Counted from the stretch's first letter, positions 46,373-55,604 are shown. The stretch: DNA of 64,000 bases from Achromobacter dolens (GCF_902859745.1 NZ_CADIJW010000003.1:1-64000); one strand, 5' to 3'. Made by a program: numbers and translations. Notes: generated by a model not told the origin, from the letters alone.

Positions 46373-46396
46373 GGCGAATGAGATTCGCCTTTTTTT
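46373..46396 (+). terminator. Terminator/attenuator hairpin in the ppiD leader
   Basis: GGCGAAT and ATTCGCC form a 7-bp stem with a GAG loop, directly followed by seven T residues. It lies between the extended -10 promoter and the ppiD ribosome site, so it would end a ~55-nt transcript unless read through. Confidence 0.8.
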
Positions 46397-46454
46397 ATGC
46401 GTTTTCGTGCGGCCCGGGCGGAAGTCTCCTCCCGAGTGCGGCAACAGGGATTCC

Positions 46455-48425
46455 ATGTTCGAATTTATTCGCAGCCACCGGCGCTGGATGCAGTTCATCC
46501 TGCTGCTTCTGATTGTGCCTTCCTTCTTCCTCGTCGGGATTCAGGGCTATGAGAGCTTCATGCGCAAGGAGCCGGAACTGGCGACGGTCGCCGGCCAGCC
46601 CATTTCCCGCTCGGAGTTCGACCAGGCGCACCGCAACCAGCTTGAACAATATCGGCAGCGCCTGGGCGCGCAGTTCGACCCGGCCGTGATCGACACGCCG
46701 CAACTGCGCGAAGCGCTGCTGAACCAGCTCATCAACCAGCGCTTGCTGGCGAACGTGGCCGTGGACAACCGCTTCTCGGTGTCTGACGAAACGCTGCGCA
46801 ATACCATTGCCGCGATCCCGGAAGTGCAGGACAACGGCCGCTTCTCGCCCGAGCGCTACCGCCAGGTGCTGGCGGCCCAGGGCATGTCGCCGACGTCGTT
46901 CGAAGCCGGCCTGCGCCGCGATCTGGCCGTGGCCCGCGTGCTCGAGCCGGTCGGCCAGTCGGCCAGCGCGCCTTCGGAAGTGGTGGCGTCGCTCGAAACC
47001 GCCCTGACGCAGCAGCGCACGGTGCAACTGCGCCGCTTCGCCGCCGCCGATTTCCGCTCGCAAGTGACGGTCACCCCGGCCGACATCCAGGCCTGGTACG
47101 ACGCCAACAAGCAGCAATTGCAGATTCCCGAGCAGGTCCAGGTGCAGTACCTGGTGCTGAACGAAGCCGCCGCCACCGAGGGTGTGCAGGTCAAGGACGA
47201 GGACCTGGCCTCGTACTACGAGCAGAACAAGAACCGCTTCGGCCAGCCCGAGCGCCGCCGCGCCAGCCACATCATGATCGAAGTGCCGGCCGGCGCCTCG
47301 GACGATGCGCGCAAGGCCGCCCGCGCCAAGGCCGAGGCTCTGGCCACGCAGGCCGCCGCCGACCCGGCGCAATTCGCCGAGCTGGCCCGCAAGAATTCGC
47401 AGGACGCCGGTTCGGCCGCCAATGGCGGCGACCTGGGCTGGCTGGCGCCGGGCATGCTGTCCGGCCCGCTGGAAAAGGCGATCTTCAGCCAGTCCAAGGA
47501 CCAGGTGTCGGGCGTGGTCGAAAGCCCGTCGGGCTTCCACGTCATCAAGGTCACCGAGATCCAGCCGGCCTCGATCAAGCCGCTGGCCGAGGTCAAGAGC
47601 CAGATCACCGCCGAAGTGCGCAAGCAACTGGCCGCCGTGCGTTTCTCGGAAATGGCCAGCCAACTGAACAAGCAGGTCTATGACCAGCGCGACAGCCTGC
47701 AGCCGGCCGCCGACGCGGTCGGCCTGAAGCTGCGCACCGCCTCGGGCGTGACGCGCGAAGGCCTGCTGCCCGCCGACCAAGCCGGCCCGGGCTCCGCCGT
47801 GGACAGCCCGGACGCGGCGTTGCTGGACAACCCGCGCGTGCGCCAGGTGCTGTTCTCGCCCGACGTGCTGCGTGAAAAGCAGAACTCCGGCGTGATCGAG
47901 CTGTCGCCGGACACCATGTTGGCGGTGCGCGTGGCCGCCGTGGAACCGGCCCACGTGCCGGCGCTGGAGAAGGTCAGCGATTCGATCCGCGCCAAGCTGC
48001 TGGACGAGCGTTCGGCCGAAGCCGCCAAGAAGGCCGGCGAAGCCGCGCTGGCGGCCGACCAGGCCAACCCGGCCGCCGCGCCGGAAGGCTTCGGCGGTCC
48101 GCTGGTGGTGTCGCGCCAGGATCCCAAGAACCTGCCGCGCTCGGTGCTGGACGCCGTGATGCGCCTGCCGGCCGCCAAGCTGCCGGCCTATACCGGCGTG
48201 CAGTCGGGCGCCGATTACACGCTGGTGCGCCTGGAGAAGGTCGAGGCCGGCACGGTCGAGGCCGCAGACAAGGAACGCCTGGCGCAGCAACTGGCGGGCG
48301 CCTGGGGCCAGGCCGAGAGCGAAGCGCTGGTGCGCATGCTGCGCGAGGAATACAAGGTGCAGGTGCTGCCGGCGGCCGCCGACGCCATCCGCGGCGGCGA
48401 CGCCTCGCAGCAGGCGGCGGGCTGA
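46455..48425 (+). CDS. ppiD: Peptidyl-prolyl cis-trans isomerase / periplasmic chaperone PpiD
   Basis: A membrane-anchored periplasmic chaperone near the Sec translocon. The 656-residue product opens MFEFIRSHRRWMQFILLLLI, a single N-terminal anchor, followed by a SurA-like chaperone domain (residues ~30-180), a parvulin domain (~265-355: RRASHIMIEV, NGGDLGWLAPGML, SPSGFHVIKV) and a helical C-terminal part. Upstream in-frame codons are non-conserved; AGGGA precedes the chosen ATG. No lon, clpX or hupB lies next to it, unlike in many proteobacteria. Confidence 0.95.
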   Translation: MFEFIRSHRRWMQFILLLLIVPSFFLVGIQGYESFMRKEPELATVAGQPISRSEFDQAHRNQLEQYRQRLGAQFDPAVIDTPQLREALLNQLINQRLLANVAVDNRFSVSDETLRNTIAAIPEVQDNGRFSPERYRQVLAAQGMSPTSFEAGLRRDLAVARVLEPVGQSASAPSEVVASLETALTQQRTVQLRRFAAADFRSQVTVTPADIQAWYDANKQQLQIPEQVQVQYLVLNEAAATEGVQVKDEDLASYYEQNKNRFGQPERRRASHIMIEVPAGASDDARKAARAKAEALATQAAADPAQFAELARKNSQDAGSAANGGDLGWLAPGMLSGPLEKAIFSQSKDQVSGVVESPSGFHVIKVTEIQPASIKPLAEVKSQITAEVRKQLAAVRFSEMASQLNKQVYDQRDSLQPAADAVGLKLRTASGVTREGLLPADQAGPGSAVDSPDAALLDNPRVRQVLFSPDVLREKQNSGVIELSPDTMLAVRVAAVEPAHVPALEKVSDSIRAKLLDERSAEAAKKAGEAALAADQANPAAAPEGFGGPLVVSRQDPKNLPRSVLDAVMRLPAAKLPAYTGVQSGADYTLVRLEKVEAGTVEAADKERLAQQLAGAWGQAESEALVRMLREEYKVQVLPAAADAIRGGDASQQAAG

Positions 48426-48463
48426 TCGGCCGCGCGGCAGGTCGCGGGCCGCTCAGGCCCGCG

Positions 48464-49123
48464 TCATTGCAGCAAGGGCCGCAGCGCCGGCCACACATTG
48501 TCCAGCAGTTGGGGCTGGGCGTCCTCGTTGGGATGGATGCCGTCGGCCTGGAACATCGCCCGGTTCGTTGCGATACCTTCCATCAGGAAGGGCACGAGCC
48601 GGGCGTTTTCGTCTTTGGCGACGGTGGGAAACACCTGGGCGAAGCGCTGGGTGTAGTCGCGGCCGTAGTTGGGCGGGATCTGCATGCCGACGATGACCAC
48701 CTCGGCCTCGGCTTTACGCGCCGCCTGCGCCATGGCGCGCAGGTTCTGCTCCGTCATGTTCAGCGGCAGCCCGCGCAGGGCGTCGTTCGAGCCCAGCTCC
48801 AGCACCACCACCGCCGGCTCGTGCTGGCGCAGCAGCGCCGGCAGGCGGGCGACGCCGCCGCTGGTGGTGTCGCCGCTGATGCTGGCGTTGACCACCTTGT
48901 ACTTCGGGTATTGTTCGGAAAGCCGCGCGGACAGCAGCGGCACCCAGCCGGTGCCGCGCTTGATGCCGTACTCGGCGGCCAGGCTGTCGCCCACCACCAG
49001 CACGGTGCGTTGCGCGGAACCCTGGGCTGCCGGGGCGGTCTGAGCGTGGGCGGGCGCCATCAGGGTGGCCGTGGCCAGCGTGGATATCAGTAGTGAACGG
49101 CGAATCAGGGGAATCAGGCGCAT
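48464..49123 (-). CDS. tesA: Arylesterase / lysophospholipase (TesA-like SGNH hydrolase)
   Basis: A periplasmic GDSL hydrolase (multifunctional acyl-CoA thioesterase I / protease I / lysophospholipase L1 in E. coli). The 219-residue protein has a signal peptide ending AHAQ, and the SGNH blocks: VVGDSLAAEYG (nucleophile Ser), NASISGDTTSGG (Gly block), LELGSNDALRG (Asn block) and DGIHPNEDAQ (Asp-His block). The ATG shares two bases with the ATG of the divergent ABC gene (CATG), so the two 5' ends overlap. Confidence 0.92.
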   Translation of the reverse strand: MRLIPLIRRSLLISTLATATLMAPAHAQTAPAAQGSAQRTVLVVGDSLAAEYGIKRGTGWVPLLSARLSEQYPKYKVVNASISGDTTSGGVARLPALLRQHEPAVVVLELGSNDALRGLPLNMTEQNLRAMAQAARKAEAEVVIVGMQIPPNYGRDYTQRFAQVFPTVAKDENARLVPFLMEGIATNRAMFQADGIHPNEDAQPQLLDNVWPALRPLLQ

Positions 49124-49793
49124 GGATAGCAAGAATTCGATCGAGGTGAAAGGGCTGGGCAAGCGGGTGGCCGATGCCGGCGGGACGCTGTCTATCCTGG
49201 AAGACATCGATTTTACGGTGGCGGCGGGCAGCGCCGTGGCCATCACCGGCAGCTCCGGGTCGGGCAAGTCCACCCTGTTGGGACTGCTGGCCGGGCTGGA
49301 TGTTCCCAGCGCGGGCAGCGTGCGCCTGGCCGGGCAGGATCTGTTCGCCCTGGACGAGGACGGCCGCGCGCGCCTGCGGGCCAATCACGTGGGGTTCGTG
49401 TTCCAGTCATTCCAGTTGCTGCCGAACCTGACCGCGCTGGAAAACGTCATGCTGCCGCTGGAACTGGCGGGCCAGCCGGCGCGCGAGGCGGCCCAGGCCA
49501 TGCTCGAGCGCGTCGGGCTGGGGGCGCGCCTGCATCATTATCCGCGCACCCTGTCCGGCGGCGAGCAACAGCGCGTGTCGCTGGCGCGCGCCTTCGTGGT
49601 GCAGCCCGACCTGCTGTTCGCCGATGAACCCACGGGCAGCCTGGACGCCGCCACCGGCGTCACCGTCATCGACCTGATGTTCGACCTGCACCGCGAGCAC
49701 GGCACTACGCTGGTGCTGGTGACGCACGATCCCCAACTGGCGGCGCGTTGCGGCCGGCAGGTGGTGCTGGCGGCGGGACGCATGGCCGCGTAG
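49122..49793 (+). CDS. ybbA: ABC transporter ATPase, LolD/YbbA-like
   Basis: A 223-residue ATPase of the LolD/MacB-like class. Walker A GSSGSGKST (near residue 45), signature LSGGEQQRVSLARAF, Walker B LLFADEPTGSLDAATG. In E. coli the divergent neighbour of tesA is ybbA, followed by the permease gene ybbP; here the order is the same but no permease follows, because the next gene is convergent. The start ATG overlaps the divergent tesA start. An in-frame GTG 19 codons upstream would lie fully inside tesA. Confidence 0.85.
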   Translation: MDSKNSIEVKGLGKRVADAGGTLSILEDIDFTVAAGSAVAITGSSGSGKSTLLGLLAGLDVPSAGSVRLAGQDLFALDEDGRARLRANHVGFVFQSFQLLPNLTALENVMLPLELAGQPAREAAQAMLERVGLGARLHHYPRTLSGGEQQRVSLARAFVVQPDLLFADEPTGSLDAATGVTVIDLMFDLHREHGTTLVLVTHDPQLAARCGRQVVLAAGRMAA

Positions 49794-49847
49794 GCGGGAC
49801 GCGACCGGCCGCTGCGGCCCGCGCCAGCGGCGCAAGCCTGAAACGAA

Positions 49848-49869
49848 AACGCCACCCGAAGGTGGCGTT
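49848..49869. terminator. Bidirectional terminator between the ABC ATPase and the importer operon
   Basis: AACGCCACC and GGTGGCGTT form a 9-bp stem with a CGAA loop. GAAAA on the left and TTCTT on the right suit both convergent transcripts. Confidence 0.75.
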
Positions 49870-49899
49870 CTTGCTTGGCGCAAACCTCTGGCGCGGACC

Positions 49900-50883
49900 T
49901 TACTTGGCCTTGGCCACCGCCTGGTTCCAGGCGGCGACGACGGTTTCGTACTCCTTGGCGGCCGCGTCCTGGCTCACCGGGAAGATCTTGATGCTGTTGA
50001 AGTCGGGCAGGGTGGTCAGGCTGGCCACCGCGATGTCGCTGCGGGTCGGGCGGCGGAAGTTCTTCACCAGTTGCGCTTCCTGCGCCTCCTTGCTGAGCAG
50101 GCCGTCGTACAGCGCCTTGGCGGCCTCCAGGTTCTTGGCGCCCTTGATGATGAACATGCCTTCCGGCGCCAGGTAGCTGCCCTCGGTCGGGTAGACCAGC
50201 TTGATCTCCTTCTGGCCGCCGGCCACGTATTCCTGGGCGGCGTATTCCAGCGTCATGCCGACCGCGTACTCGCCGGCCGCCACGCCCTTGTAGGTGGTGC
50301 CGGACGAGGCCGTGACCACGGCGTTGGCGGCGATCTTGTCCAGGCCTTCCTGGCCGAACTGCTTATACAGGCCGTAGACCAGCATGTAGGCGGTGCCGCT
50401 CTTGGACGGATCGGTGATGGCGAACTTGCCTTTCCATTGCGGCTGCATCAGGTCGGACCAGGTGGCCGGCGCCGCCAGGCCTTTCAACTGGCGCTCGTTG
50501 ACCATCAGCACCATGATGTGCACGTTGGTGCCGACCCACAGGTCGTCCGGGCCGCGGAACTCGGCCGGGATCTTGTCGATGTCGGCCGGACGGTAGGGCT
50601 GCAGGTGCTGGCGGTAGGCGCCCAGCGTGCCGAAGCCGCCGCTCCAGAACAGGTCGCCGCGCGGGTTCTGGGCCTCGGCCTCGATGCGCTTCATCATGGT
50701 GCCGGTGCCGCCGGTGACCGGCTGCACGTTCAGCTTGGGCGACTTCTTCTTGACGGCGTCGAGCGCGGTCTCGATGGTCTCGGTGTTGTTGGACGAGTAC
50801 AGGACCACGTTCTGCGCCTGCGCGGCGCCCGCGGCCAGGGTGGCGGCCAGCAGGCCGGTTTGCAGGAAGTGTTTGAGGTGCAT
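49900..50883 (-). CDS. ABC importer periplasmic binding protein (Fe3+/phosphonate-type, ligand unknown)
   Basis: A 327-residue exported receptor of the SBP_bac_6/8-like class. Signal peptide LLAATLAAGAAQAQ; mature start NVVLYSSNNTETIETALDAV; later PRGDLFWSGGFGTLGAYRQ, WKGKFAITDPSKSGTAYMLV and LVYPTEGSYLAPEGM. The paired tyrosines of classical iron receptors (FbpA) are not evident at the usual site, so iron is not assured; phosphonate or polyamine ligands are alternatives. It is the last gene of a three-gene minus-strand operon. Confidence 0.85.
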   Translation of the reverse strand: MHLKHFLQTGLLAATLAAGAAQAQNVVLYSSNNTETIETALDAVKKKSPKLNVQPVTGGTGTMMKRIEAEAQNPRGDLFWSGGFGTLGAYRQHLQPYRPADIDKIPAEFRGPDDLWVGTNVHIMVLMVNERQLKGLAAPATWSDLMQPQWKGKFAITDPSKSGTAYMLVYGLYKQFGQEGLDKIAANAVVTASSGTTYKGVAAGEYAVGMTLEYAAQEYVAGGQKEIKLVYPTEGSYLAPEGMFIIKGAKNLEAAKALYDGLLSKEAQEAQLVKNFRRPTRSDIAVASLTTLPDFNSIKIFPVSQDAAAKEYETVVAAWNQAVAKAK

Positions 50884-50905
50884 GGTTAGCCTTTGTGGAT
50901 GCGGG

Positions 50906-52552
50906 TTATTTGCCGGAGAACAGCTTGATGCGGAATGCCTTGACCGACACGATGATGGGCAGCACGATCACCGTGACCAGCGCCGCGCCGTAGGCCGAGG
51001 CCATGCCCAGGCGGCCGCCGTCGACCTGGCGGAAGATGGCGATCGGCATGGTCTCCAGTCCGCCGCTGTAGGCCACGATCGAGGCCGACAGCTCGGAAAT
51101 CGTGGTCAGCCACATCAGGATGGCGGCCGAGATGATGGAGGCCTTCATGGCCGGCAGGATCACCTTGAAGAAGGTCATCAGCGGCGATACGCCCAGGCTG
51201 ATCGAGGCTTCCTCGATCGAGTCGGGTATGTTGAACAGCACCGACGAGGCGTTGCGCACCGCGAAGGGCAGGCGCCGCACCGCGTAGCACAGCACCATGA
51301 TGCCGGAGGTGCCGGCCAGCACCAGCCAGCCGGTGTTGAAGGTCTGCACCAGCGCGATGCCCAGCACCGTGCCGGAGATGGTCAGCGGCAGCACCACGAT
51401 GTAGTCCAGCACCTGGGTGAAGGCGCTGCGCTTCTTGATGGTGAGATAACTCACCAGCACCGCGAAGGCCACGCCCGTCACCGTGGCCAGCGAGGCGAAC
51501 TTGAGCGAATTCAGGATCGGCTCGGGCGCGCCGTGCAGGGCGCGCTGCATGCTGGCCAGCGACCACGAGCCCCAGTGCATCACCGGCCCGCTGGTCTTGG
51601 TGAAGGCGGCGATGAACACCACGATCAGCGGCAGCAGCGACAGCAGGATCACCAGGCCGACGCCGCCGGTGTACAGGATGGCCTGCCATGAACGCACCCG
51701 CCGCGCCGCCGGCGCGCGGCCCTGGGTCATGGTGTAGACCTTGCGCTCGACCACGCGCTTCTGCACGAACAGCACGATGGCGACGATGGCGATCGACACC
51801 ACCGACATGGCGCTCTGCAGCGTCGGGCTGCCGCCCATTTCGCTGACGAAGGTGTTGTAGGTCATCACCGACAGCAGCGGCACGCGGCTGCCCAGCAGCA
51901 TCGCCAGCGCGAAGTTGCCCACCACCAGCGTGAACACCACCAGCGCGTTCACCAGGACCGCCGGCAGCAGCACCGGCACCAGCACCCGCAGTTGGGTCAG
52001 CAGCGGCGGCGTGCCCAGGCTCAGGCCGGCTTCCTCCAACTGGCCGTCGAAGCCGCGCAACGCGGCCAGCACGCCCAGGTAGATGTAGGTGTAGTAGACC
52101 AGTGTCATCGAGAACACCATGCCGGTCCAGCCGTAGAACGACGGCAGCGAGATGCCCGCGTCACCCAGCAGGTTGGTCAGGATGCCGTTGTTGCCCAGCA
52201 CCAGCAGCCACGACTGGCCGACGATGATCTCGGGAATGACGATGGTCAGCACCGGCAGGATCGCCACCAGGTTCTTGAGCGGGAAGTCGTAGCGCGCCAC
52301 CATGTAGGCGAACGGCACGCCCACCAGGATGGTGCAGGCGGTCACCACCAGCCCCAGCACCAGCGTGTTGCCGAAGGCCTCCAGGTATTGCGAGTCGGCC
52401 AGCAGGGCGCGGAACCCCTCCAGCGAGAAACCGCCGTCCTGGCCGGTGACGCTGTTGCTGAACAGCACCGCCAGCGGATACAGCACGAAGAACAGCAGCA
52501 GCGCCAGGCTGATTGCCGTCAGGATGCCCCAGGGCCACCATTTGATTTTCAT
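50906..52552 (-). CDS. ABC importer permease, fused two-domain (AfuB/FbpB-like)
   Basis: A 548-residue inner-membrane protein with two BPD_transp_1 halves and about twelve helices. The coupling loops appear as EEAGLSLGTPPLLTQLRVLVP (first half) and EEASISLGVSPLMTFFKVILP (second half). The fused arrangement is typical of Fe3+/AfuB-like and phosphonate importers. It lies 13 bp after the ATPase gene and 22 bp before the binding protein gene. Confidence 0.93.
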   Translation of the reverse strand: MKIKWWPWGILTAISLALLLFFVLYPLAVLFSNSVTGQDGGFSLEGFRALLADSQYLEAFGNTLVLGLVVTACTILVGVPFAYMVARYDFPLKNLVAILPVLTIVIPEIIVGQSWLLVLGNNGILTNLLGDAGISLPSFYGWTGMVFSMTLVYYTYIYLGVLAALRGFDGQLEEAGLSLGTPPLLTQLRVLVPVLLPAVLVNALVVFTLVVGNFALAMLLGSRVPLLSVMTYNTFVSEMGGSPTLQSAMSVVSIAIVAIVLFVQKRVVERKVYTMTQGRAPAARRVRSWQAILYTGGVGLVILLSLLPLIVVFIAAFTKTSGPVMHWGSWSLASMQRALHGAPEPILNSLKFASLATVTGVAFAVLVSYLTIKKRSAFTQVLDYIVVLPLTISGTVLGIALVQTFNTGWLVLAGTSGIMVLCYAVRRLPFAVRNASSVLFNIPDSIEEASISLGVSPLMTFFKVILPAMKASIISAAILMWLTTISELSASIVAYSGGLETMPIAIFRQVDGGRLGMASAYGAALVTVIVLPIIVSVKAFRIKLFSGK

Positions 52553-52565
52553 GGCGTGGCGGTCC

Positions 52566-53642
52566 TCAGGCGTTGACGACGCGGCTGTCGGCGGGAATCA
52601 GCACCTGCACGGCCTCGCCGGGCTGGAACTGCGCCACCATGTTGCCCGCGTGCAGTTCCACGCGGATCTCCGAGCCGTCCTGCAGCGCGATGCGGTAGGC
52701 GGTCTTGAAGCCCAGGTACTGGCGCCGCAGCACCTTGCCGGGCAGCGTGTTGGGCACGTAGGGCGCCGGCGCCATCAGGGCCAGTTCCTCGGGGCGGGCG
52801 ATCAGCACCGCGCGTTCGGCCAGCGTGTCGCTGCCGAGCGTGCCGTCGAAACCCAGGCCGCACAGCTCGTAGCGCACGTGGCCGGCCGGCGCGCCGGGCA
52901 GCCCGCCGCGCGCCGGCACCGGGATCACGTTGGCCGAACCGATGAAGTCGGCCACATAGGCGTTGACCGGCGTGCCGTACAGTTCCTCGGGCGTGCCCAG
53001 TTGGGCGATGCGGCCGTGGTCCATGATGGCGATGCGGTCGGACATGGCCAGGGCTTCTTCCTGGTCATGGGTGACGAACACGGTGGTGATGCCGGCCTCG
53101 CGCACCAGGTCGAGGATGACGTCGCGCATCTGCAGGCGCATCTTGGCGTCCAGGTTCGACAGCGGCTCGTCCATCAGCAACACGCGCGGCCGGATCACCA
53201 GGGCGCGCGCCAGCGCCACGCGCTGGCGCTGGCCGCCGCTCATTTGCGCCGGGTAGCGGTCGGCCAGCGCCGCCAGGCCGACCTTGTCTAGCGCCTCGTC
53301 GACGCGGCGCTTGATCTCGGCGCGGGCCACGCCGCGGGCGCGCAGGCCGTAGGCGACGTTGTCGAAGGCGGTCTTGTCGGGAAAGAGCGCGTAGTCCTGG
53401 AACACCATGCCGATGTCGCGGCGGTGCGCCGACACGTGCGTGACGTCGTCCTGGTCGAACAGCAGGCGGCCGCCGTCGGGCGCGTAGAAGCCGGCAATGC
53501 AGCGCAGCAGGGTGGTCTTGCCGCAGCCGCTGGGACCCAGCAGCGTGTAGAACCCGCCGTCGGGAATGTGCAGCGACAGGTCGCGCAGCACCTGCTGGCC
53601 GCCGAATGTCTTGATGATGCCGTCTACGGTGATCGATGCCAT
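52566..53642 (-). CDS. ABC importer ATPase (FbpC/PotA-like)
   Basis: A 358-residue ATPase with an additional C-terminal TOBE-type domain. Walker A GPSGCGKTT (near residue 40), Q-loop VFQDYALFPDKTAFDN, signature MSGGQRQRVALARAL, Walker B LLMDEPLSNLDAKMR and H-loop VFVTHDQEEALAMSD. The TOBE-like region starts near residue 270. The start is the ATG of MASITVDGIIKTF, which follows GGAA. It is the first gene of the importer operon and is divergent from a LysR regulator. Confidence 0.93.
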   Translation of the reverse strand: MASITVDGIIKTFGGQQVLRDLSLHIPDGGFYTLLGPSGCGKTTLLRCIAGFYAPDGGRLLFDQDDVTHVSAHRRDIGMVFQDYALFPDKTAFDNVAYGLRARGVARAEIKRRVDEALDKVGLAALADRYPAQMSGGQRQRVALARALVIRPRVLLMDEPLSNLDAKMRLQMRDVILDLVREAGITTVFVTHDQEEALAMSDRIAIMDHGRIAQLGTPEELYGTPVNAYVADFIGSANVIPVPARGGLPGAPAGHVRYELCGLGFDGTLGSDTLAERAVLIARPEELALMAPAPYVPNTLPGKVLRRQYLGFKTAYRIALQDGSEIRVELHAGNMVAQFQPGEAVQVLIPADSRVVNA

Positions 53643-53885
53643 GAAAGGTTCCTGCCTGGGATTGGACGCATCATAGGAACCCGGCCGCGCTGCCACCAGC
53701 GGTGTTTTTTAAGGGCTGGCGTTAGTTTTTCTAAGAGGTCGGCGGCGCCGCAATCCCCTAGAATGCGGCTCATAGCCACGGCGCGGCCTCGCGCGGCGCC
53801 GGCAAAAAACAGACGACAAGGGAAATCGTGGGTATTAGCAGCAAAGCCTTGCGCCAGGGGCGCGCACGGGCGGACGGCGCCTGAG

Positions 53886-54794
53886 ATGGCGGGCCCGAGC
53901 CTGCCGCCGCTGAAAGCTTTGCGGGTATTCGAGGCCGCGGCGCGCCTGCGCAGTTTCACGGCGGCGGCCGACGAACTGAGCATCACGCATAGCGCGGTCA
54001 GCCAGCAGATCCGCATCCTGGAAGACTACGTCGGCCAGCCGCTGTTCGCGCGCGAGGCCCGCGGCGTCACGCTGCTGCCGTGCGCGCAGGCGTATTTTCC
54101 CGAGGTCCAGGCCAGCCTGGAGCGCATCGCGGCAGCCACCGCCAAGCTGCGCTCGCCCGGCCATGGCGGCGTGCTGCGCGTCAGCGCCACGCCGTCGCTG
54201 ACCATGAAATGGCTGATTCCCCGGCTGTCGGCGTTCCAGGCGCTGCATCCGGGCATCGACGTGCAGCTGACCACGCAGGGGCGCTCGTTCCTGGATCGCG
54301 GCGACGAGGCCGGCGGCGACGTGCTGATCCGCCATGGCTTCGTGGCGCACGCCGAAATGAGCTGCGTGCACTGCCTGGACGACTTCCACGTGCCGGTGGC
54401 GTCGCCGCGTTTCATCGAGCGCAACCGCCTGGCCACGCCGGCCGACTGTCTGGGGCACCCCTTGCTGAAGGTCGCGGGCGGCATGGACCACTGGCCGCGC
54501 TGGTTCGCGCTGGCCAGGGTGGACGTGCCGGCGCAACTGCCCGGGCCGGTGTTCGACCATCAATTCCTGTGCATGCAGGCCGCCATGAACGACCTGGGCA
54601 TTGCCCTGGCGCCGTGGTGCCTGCTGCAGGACGACCTGCGCGCCGACCGGCTGCGGCCGCTGTTCCTGCAGCCACGCCTGCCCAACGCCGGCGTGCATGC
54701 GCTGTTCCGCCCGGACGCGCCGGCCGCGGCCGCGGCGCGCCATTTCATCGACTGGCTGGGCCGCGAGGCCGGTCATCCGCCACCCGAGCAATAG
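53886..54794 (+). CDS. LysR-family regulator, GcvA-like
   Basis: A 302-residue LysR-type regulator. The N-terminal helix-turn-helix reads LKALRVFEAAARLRSFTAAADELSITHSAVSQQIR, and the pattern PPLKALRVFEAAAR is characteristic of the GcvA-like subgroup. The effector domain follows (VSATPSLTMKWLIPRL, then VLIRHG). It is divergent from the ABC importer operon, separated by 243 bp, so it probably regulates it. An open upstream extension has no start signals and was dropped. The downstream serB begins 11 bp later. Confidence 0.92.
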   Translation: MAGPSLPPLKALRVFEAAARLRSFTAAADELSITHSAVSQQIRILEDYVGQPLFAREARGVTLLPCAQAYFPEVQASLERIAAATAKLRSPGHGGVLRVSATPSLTMKWLIPRLSAFQALHPGIDVQLTTQGRSFLDRGDEAGGDVLIRHGFVAHAEMSCVHCLDDFHVPVASPRFIERNRLATPADCLGHPLLKVAGGMDHWPRWFALARVDVPAQLPGPVFDHQFLCMQAAMNDLGIALAPWCLLQDDLRADRLRPLFLQPRLPNAGVHALFRPDAPAAAAARHFIDWLGREAGHPPPEQ

Positions 54795-54805
54795 AAGGAT
54801 TGCCC

Positions 54806-55540
54806 ATGCAAGATTTCCAGAGCGACGCCGGCCTGCATTGGCGCGGTATCGAGCCGCCGCTGACACTGTCGGACTACAAGGTCATCGCCTTCGACATGGA
54901 TTCGACGCTGATCGCCATCGAGACCCTGGATGAGATGGCCGACCTGATGGGGAAAAAGGCCGAGGTGGCCGCGCTGACCGAGGCGGCGATGCAGGGAGAG
55001 ATCGTCGACTACAAGCAGAGCCTGCGGCAGCGCGTGGCGCTGCTGGCCGGCATGCCGGCGGCGGCGCTGGACGAGGTGTATGAACACCGCCTGGCGCTCA
55101 ACCCGGGCGTGGAAACGCTGATCGCGGCTTGCAAGGCCGCCGGCCTGTTCTGCCTGCTGGTGACGGGCGGCTTCACCTGCTTCACCGACCGGCTGCGCGT
55201 GCGCCTGGGGCTGGACGACGTGCGCGCCAACGTGCTGGAGATCGTCGATGGCCGCCTGACTGGGCGGCTGCTGCCGCAAGCGTGGGGCGACCTGTGCGAC
55301 GGCGAGGAAAAGCGCCGCAAGTTGCTGGAGGTGTGCGCGGCGCTGGGGGTCGGACCGGAGCGCGCCATCGCGGTGGGCGACGGCGCCAACGACCTGCCGA
55401 TGCTGCGCACCGCCGGGCTGTCGGTGGCGTATCACGCCAAGCCGGCGGTGCGGCGCGAGGCCAGGGTGGCGATCGACCAGGGCGGGCTGGACCAGTTGTT
55501 GCGGCTGTTCAGCGCCGGCAAGGCGCAGGCGCGGCGCTGA
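54806..55540 (+). CDS. serB: Phosphoserine phosphatase SerB
   Basis: Last step of serine synthesis. The 244-residue HAD enzyme has DxDxT as FDMDSTLIAIE (near residue 31), motif II VTGGFTCFTDRL, the conserved RQRVALLAGM-like substrate region and motif IV AVGDGANDLPML. There is no N-terminal ACT domain, so it is the short form. AAGGAT precedes the ATG. It lies just after the LysR gene, but its housekeeping role makes functional linkage uncertain. Confidence 0.93.
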   Translation: MQDFQSDAGLHWRGIEPPLTLSDYKVIAFDMDSTLIAIETLDEMADLMGKKAEVAALTEAAMQGEIVDYKQSLRQRVALLAGMPAAALDEVYEHRLALNPGVETLIAACKAAGLFCLLVTGGFTCFTDRLRVRLGLDDVRANVLEIVDGRLTGRLLPQAWGDLCDGEEKRRKLLEVCAALGVGPERAIAVGDGANDLPMLRTAGLSVAYHAKPAVRREARVAIDQGGLDQLLRLFSAGKAQARR

Positions 55541-55563
55541 CGGGCCGCCACCGCGGCGCGAAC

Positions 55564-55604
55564 GAGGCGCGAGGGGGCGTGAAAGAGGCGCGAGCGAGGC
55601 GCGA
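55564..55604. repeat. Three copies of a 9-bp direct repeat
   Basis: GAGGCGCGA occurs at 55564, 55585 and 55596 in the 90-bp gap between the convergent serB and fabV genes. There is no clear terminator hairpin here, so the repeat is the only visible structure. Confidence 0.5.

Larger units (their letters stand above)
46119..46454. other. Intergenic region between divergent M20 and ppiD genes, about 336 bp
   Basis: It contains the M20 promoter region on the left and, on the right, an extended -10 promoter and a terminator-like hairpin in front of ppiD (listed separately). No protein-coding frame with credible start is present. Confidence 0.5.

Noticed and set aside
49900-53642. Firm call as a ferric-iron importer
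   Set aside because: The permease and ATPase fit, but the receptor lacks the obvious paired tyrosines of FbpA, so the ligand is left open.
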